From contig JAYKGU010000250.1 in assembly GCA_035285585.1 (NCBI GenBank), forward strand, positions 4,664 through 68,663: 64,000 nucleotides of DNA, read 5' to 3'. Made by a program: the position numbers and the translations under genes. Source of the stretch: JAYKGU01 sp035285585 (GTDB lineage: Bacteria > Cyanobacteriota > Cyanobacteriia > CAKZMO01). Each line of letters opens with the position of its first letter. Within the stretch, counting starts at the first letter, position 1. The notes under the pieces are model-generated. The model made no database searches, had not been told where the DNA came from, and saw only the letters and a list, made by a program, of their open reading frames with translations. Of this stretch, positions 60,676 through 64,000 are shown one piece after another.

Positions 60676-60846
60676 CTACGCGGCAGCGACTTCGGTTTCA
60701 ATGCCCCGAACGATGTAGGCCAGATGCAGCGGATAGCCTTGGGAATAGATCGAATCGACGTTTAACAGTGCCGTTTCGCGGTTGGCATAAGACCTGAGGA
60801 CTTGTTCAGTGCCGTCGGCATAGCGGACGCGGAGTTGCCAGACCAT
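60676..60846 (-). CDS. Small conserved cyanobacterial protein
   Basis: A 56-residue soluble protein beginning MVWQLRVRYADGTEQ, then LRSYANRETALLNV, IYSQGYPLHLAYIVRG. It resembles small proteins conserved in many cyanobacteria, with YANR and GYPLHLAY as likely conserved blocks. ATG 60844-60846 is preceded by AGGAGC-like GAGCAACTC on the minus strand. Function unknown. Confidence 0.65.
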   Translation of the reverse strand: MVWQLRVRYADGTEQVLRSYANRETALLNVDSIYSQGYPLHLAYIVRGIETEVAAA

Positions 60847-61072
60847 AGGAGTTGCTCCTGCTATATGACGTTTTCAGTTGGATTCTAGAAGGTTGAACTT
60901 GGCATGGATTTCTCGTTTGAAATAAAGCGGCCTGACCTCTAGCCTCATCAAGCCTTCATAATTAATCCTAGTAGCTTCATCAAAACTTTGTACTCCGTAG
61001 AAGCCGGGAATTTTCACAAACTCCAGCAGAACCCCTTGCTCTTGCTGCAGTTAATTATGCCGGGGAGAGCGC

Positions 61073-61900
61073 CTAAGAAAAAATCGCCTCTGGCTCTTCC
61101 TCAAAAATAAAATCGTAGTCGAAGGCAAACGAGTTGGGGTGGCGGATGATGGTGAAGCCAAAGTGGCTGGTTTTGTCCGTGGTGAACGTTGCCATCACCA
61201 GCTCAATGAGCTTTCGGTCAGTAATTTCGGGAATTTTTACGAAATAATCACGCTTGGCGAAGAACACGCTTCGATCCTTGGGGACGATGATGCCATTGAG
61301 GGTATGGGCGTGCTGGATGGGTTTGATGTAGCTGTTAATGAACTCCTCCTGGTTGCGCTGGAGGCGATAGAGCCGTTCTTGCTGCAGCCAGCTCATGCGA
61401 AACATCATTTTCAGCAGCTCAAACCCCAGCACATAGTTAAAGACGTTGTTCCGCTCTTCTGTGCTGAACACAAGCCGCAGTGCTGATTTGAGGTACAGAT
61501 CCGGTTGGCGTCGGGTATCCTGAGCCGAATGGATGTAAAACTGGCGAATGTAGCAGCGCAGCACAGGTTCCGTCAGTTCCGTCCCCACCCGGAAGCGCTC
61601 TAAATACTCAGTGACCCGCTGTTTGGTGTCCCGATCTTCCAGCTTGCGGGACACCAGCCCATCCGCCGTATATTCATCTAAAAACTCGGCCTGAACTTCG
61701 GCAGACGCCGCACACATCAGGTGGCACAGGGACAAAACGTAGCGGCGCTCCTGCCAGGACAGGCTTTCAAACCAGCTTTTGGCACTGACGGGAAGTCGGC
61801 CCAGGATGCTGCCAGAGAGGCTACTGGAATTAAGCGGACTGGCGATCGCCGCCCGATCAGACACTAAATGATTGCCGTTGTCACTGCCATTGTCTGCCAT
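61073..61900 (-). CDS. Conserved cyanobacterial protein, unknown function
   Basis: A 275-residue soluble protein, mostly alpha-helical by look. Blocks that appear conserved: SAKSWFESLSWQERRYVLSLCHLMCAASAEVQ, LRCYIRQFYIHSAQDTR, LRLVFSTEERNNVFNYVLGFELLKMMFRMSW, and a C-terminal YDFIFEEEPEAIF. No domain I recognise. The ATG at 61898-61900 is preferred; the longer frame adds 29 odd residues. No operon partner. Confidence 0.6.
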   Translation of the reverse strand: MADNGSDNGNHLVSDRAAIASPLNSSSLSGSILGRLPVSAKSWFESLSWQERRYVLSLCHLMCAASAEVQAEFLDEYTADGLVSRKLEDRDTKQRVTEYLERFRVGTELTEPVLRCYIRQFYIHSAQDTRRQPDLYLKSALRLVFSTEERNNVFNYVLGFELLKMMFRMSWLQQERLYRLQRNQEEFINSYIKPIQHAHTLNGIIVPKDRSVFFAKRDYFVKIPEITDRKLIELVMATFTTDKTSHFGFTIIRHPNSFAFDYDFIFEEEPEAIFS

Positions 61901-62144
61901 GCTTCTCTGCCATGACGGGGGGGTTGCGCAATTCCCAGACCAGTCTTTTGGCAAATTACCATGCAACTGAGGGATTGGAGAGCGCAATGGCGTAAGCCGG
62001 TTGTCACAACTTCAGTCACCAACCCTATTCCCCGCTCACACAATAGTGCTGGGATGCGATGCAGAACTAGCCCTGGGTACTTTGATTCTCTTCTAAATTT
62101 CGACCTGCGTCCAACGCCGTCTGTGGGAGTTTGACCTACTTGCC

Positions 62145-64000
62145 TCAATGTTCCCGAAATGCCCGCATCAGGATGTGGCGTTCAGCGTGGGCGATCGCCG
62201 TCCGCACGGGTTCAACCTGGTCTGGGCTGACGGAGATGGAAGTGATGCCCCAGGTGATTAAAAACGGAATCAGGTCGGGATACTGGCTGGGAGCCTGTCC
62301 ACAAATAGAGCAGGGCAGGTTGGCCTGAACGGTTTGCTGAATGATGTGGGCGATCGCCTGCCGCATCACCGGGTGATTTGAATTAAGAGAAACGTTGGCT
62401 ACCTGCGTCTCGACGTCCAGGGTACGGTCGGTGGCGAATAGGAGCTGGGTCAGATCGTTGCTGCCAATGGAAACCCCCTGAATACCGGCAGCAATATAGG
62501 CGGGCAGCAGCCACAGCACCGACGGCACCTCTGCCATAATCCAGAGCTGAAAACCAGGATTACGGGGTAGGCCCGCCTGCCCCACGCGCCGCTGGCAGAA
62601 GGTCAACTCCTCCAACGAGCGAACGAACGGCAAAATCAAATGAACATTGGCGAAGCCCGCCTGATGAACCCGCCGCAGAGCCGCCAGTTCGACATCGAAC
62701 ACCGCTGGGTTATGCAGGTAGCTCAGGGTGCCGTGTAACCCCAGCAGGGGATTGGGCACCGCCCCAGAGGACGGCATCAAAGATGGAACATCACTCGACC
62801 GCAAATCAAGGGAGCGGTAGAACACAGGCCGGGGGGCAAAGGCCTCGGCAAACTGGCAGATACGCTGTGTTAAAACGTCCGCCAATTCCTGCTGTCGCCC
62901 CGTCTGCAGCCATTGCTGGGGATGTTGCTGCCCCAACACGGGCAAGAGCATGTGTTCAGAGCGCAGCAGGCCAACGCCATCCACCCCCAGGCCAGCAACC
63001 CGAGGAAGGGCTTCAACCTGGCTAAGGTTGACCATGAGTTGGGTCGCGCTGGTGCGGTGGTCTTGAATCAGGCTAGCGGTTAGGCGGGCCAGAACCGTTT
63101 CCCGTAAGGCTGGGGGCACCTCTGGCACCGCCTCGACGGAACTCGATGGCGAAGCGGCGGTCGTGCTCTGGCTCAGCGGGGGGAAAGGTGGGTGGGGTCG
63201 TGGGTCGGTGGGCGGGTGGGTGGGGAGTTGTTGGGCGTGGTTAGCTACCGGCGGATAGGCTTTGACGGCGGTAGGCGTCGCCTCATCGCCCGCAAGGGAA
63301 AGCCAATCGCCCAGGGAAGTAATTTGATGCACCTCGCCGCGATCGCCATCAATCAGCACCATATCCCCCGTTCCGAGTCGCCGGGTAGCCCCGGTTGCCC
63401 CCACCACGGCAGGAATGCCCAGTTCCCGCGCAATGATGGCCGCATGGCTGGTGAGGCCGCCCTGCTCGCTGACAATGCCCACCACCTGCTGCAGGGCAAT
63501 GAGCTGATCGGGGGCGATGTGGGAAGCCACCAGAATCGTGGGCTGGGAAGCGGTTGTCGCCGCCTGCCCACTGTCGATCACCTGCACGCGTCCCACGGCA
63601 TAGCCGGGTGCTGCCCCTGTCGCAATCAGAATCGGGGGGCGATCGCCCTTGTCCCGCTGCTCTTGAGTGCGCGACGGGGCAGACGTCATGACAGCGACGT
63701 TCTCAGGGTGGGGCGCAGTGTCGGTGGGTGGCCGCTGGGGCAAAACCTGGGTCAGATAAATCGGAGCATAGGGATGGGGTTGGTCGGGGACGGGGTCGCC
63801 CCAAATCCACTCCAGCAGGAGGGGCATCTCTAATTCATCAATCAGGTGGCGGCTGAGCTGAACCAGGGTGGCCACCTGCTCCTGGGTGAGCACGCTTTGG
63901 GGCGGGTGCAACACTGGCAGACGCTCCCGGTGGAGGGGGAGCCTGGAGGAAATCGGCAGGGCCAGCGAGGGTTGGGGGGGTGGGGCGATCGCTCCTTCTC
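62145..64000 (-). CDS. Phosphoenolpyruvate synthase-like enzyme, N-terminus outside window
   Basis: The frame runs off the right edge; 618 codons are seen. The end of the ATP-binding PPDK_N domain is visible (VLTQEQVATLVQLSRHLIDELE). The swivel domain follows with the catalytic His in GGLTSHAAIIARELGIPAVVG. A Pro/Ser-rich linker of about 50 residues (AYPPVANHAQQLPTHPPTD...) precedes the PEP-binding barrel (GVGLLRSEHMLLPV, SIGSNDLTQLLFATDR, CSICGQAPSQYPDL). The enzyme would interconvert pyruvate and PEP. The proline linker is unusually long for the family. Confidence 0.87.
   Translation of the reverse strand, partial: EGAIAPPPQPSLALPISSRLPLHRERLPVLHPPQSVLTQEQVATLVQLSRHLIDELEMPLLLEWIWGDPVPDQPHPYAPIYLTQVLPQRPPTDTAPHPENVAVMTSAPSRTQEQRDKGDRPPILIATGAAPGYAVGRVQVIDSGQAATTASQPTILVASHIAPDQLIALQQVVGIVSEQGGLTSHAAIIARELGIPAVVGATGATRRLGTGDMVLIDGDRGEVHQITSLGDWLSLAGDEATPTAVKAYPPVANHAQQLPTHPPTDPRPHPPFPPLSQSTTAASPSSSVEAVPEVPPALRETVLARLTASLIQDHRTSATQLMVNLSQVEALPRVAGLGVDGVGLLRSEHMLLPVLGQQHPQQWLQTGRQQELADVLTQRICQFAEAFAPRPVFYRSLDLRSSDVPSLMPSSGAVPNPLLGLHGTLSYLHNPAVFDVELAALRRVHQAGFANVHLILPFVRSLEELTFCQRRVGQAGLPRNPGFQLWIMAEVPSVLWLLPAYIAAGIQGVSIGSNDLTQLLFATDRTLDVETQVANVSLNSNHPVMRQAIAHIIQQTVQANLPCSICGQAPSQYPDLIPFLITWGITSISVSPDQVEPVRTAIAHAERHILMRAFREH

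Noticed and set aside
1..64000. Frequent GCGATCGC sites as a repeat element
   Set aside because: This is the HIP1 palindrome common across cyanobacterial genomes, not a local feature.

Overview
The window is chromosomal DNA from a cyanobacterium. The palindrome GCGATCGC (HIP1) recurs throughout. Several small families typical of cyanobacteria are present (DUF1997, DUF4278, DUF1816, DUF2256, DUF3747 with SLH domains), together with LL-diaminopimelate aminotransferase, HemJ and an outer-membrane module (Omp85/BamA followed by lpxC-fabZ-lpxA-lpxB). Base composition is moderately G+C-rich by eye and even across the genes. I see no rRNA, tRNA, CRISPR array, intact insertion sequence or prophage. 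Genus cannot be fixed from the sequence alone.

Layout. 1-5.7 kb: a NUDIX fragment, tetrapyrrole genes hemJ and hemB, a CsoR-type metal sensor, a flavin-fold oxidase-like protein, a lambda-lysozyme-like GH104 protein and an NAD(P)-binding epimerase-like protein. 6-13.4 kb: DUF1997, a short-chain dehydrogenase, DUF937, the heme O/heme A pair ctaB-ctaA, and a large cation/proton antiporter with a TrkA domain. 13.5-16.1 kb: small conserved proteins, a TIR/nucleoside-hydrolase-like protein and about 1.2 kb of non-coding DNA rich in hairpins. 16.1-19.2 kb: siroheme genes (sirB-type chelatase, cobA) and dapL. 19.2-26 kb: two glycosyltransferases, a secreted conserved protein, YbjN, tatC and a TPR protein. 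26-35 kb: an acidic RNA-binding-like protein, a DUF39 homocysteine-biosynthesis gene translationally coupled to a small membrane protein, DUF4278, a K+ channel, isoaspartyl peptidase, a HEAT/coiled-coil protein and a TrmJ-like methyltransferase. 35-44.4 kb: a class-A beta-lactamase-fold protein, then the bamA-lpxC-fabZ-lpxA-lpxB envelope operon. 44.4-64 kb: a J-domain protein, an FdhF/YdeP molybdoenzyme, an SLH porin-like protein, three STAS anti-sigma antagonists around radC, mini-RNase III and rlmB, a second beta-lactamase-fold protein, an agmatinase-family gene, pyrH-frr, and a PEP-synthase-like gene cut by the right edge.

How the genes work together. Heme and siroheme biosynthesis appears in three places (hemB/hemJ, ctaB/ctaA, sirB/cobA). 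The lipid A and outer-membrane assembly genes form one co-directional block. pyrH-frr and the DUF39 pair show overlapping reading frames that imply translational coupling.

The least explained material is non-coding. It includes a structured element at 15.37-15.55 kb with two mutually exclusive stems, one of them an intrinsic terminator. There are also three dispersed families of short palindromic repeats, each with two copies in the window, and several candidate operators. There is no obvious accessory island, so the findings concern unusual protein architectures, start codons and intergenic elements rather than a new multi-gene system.
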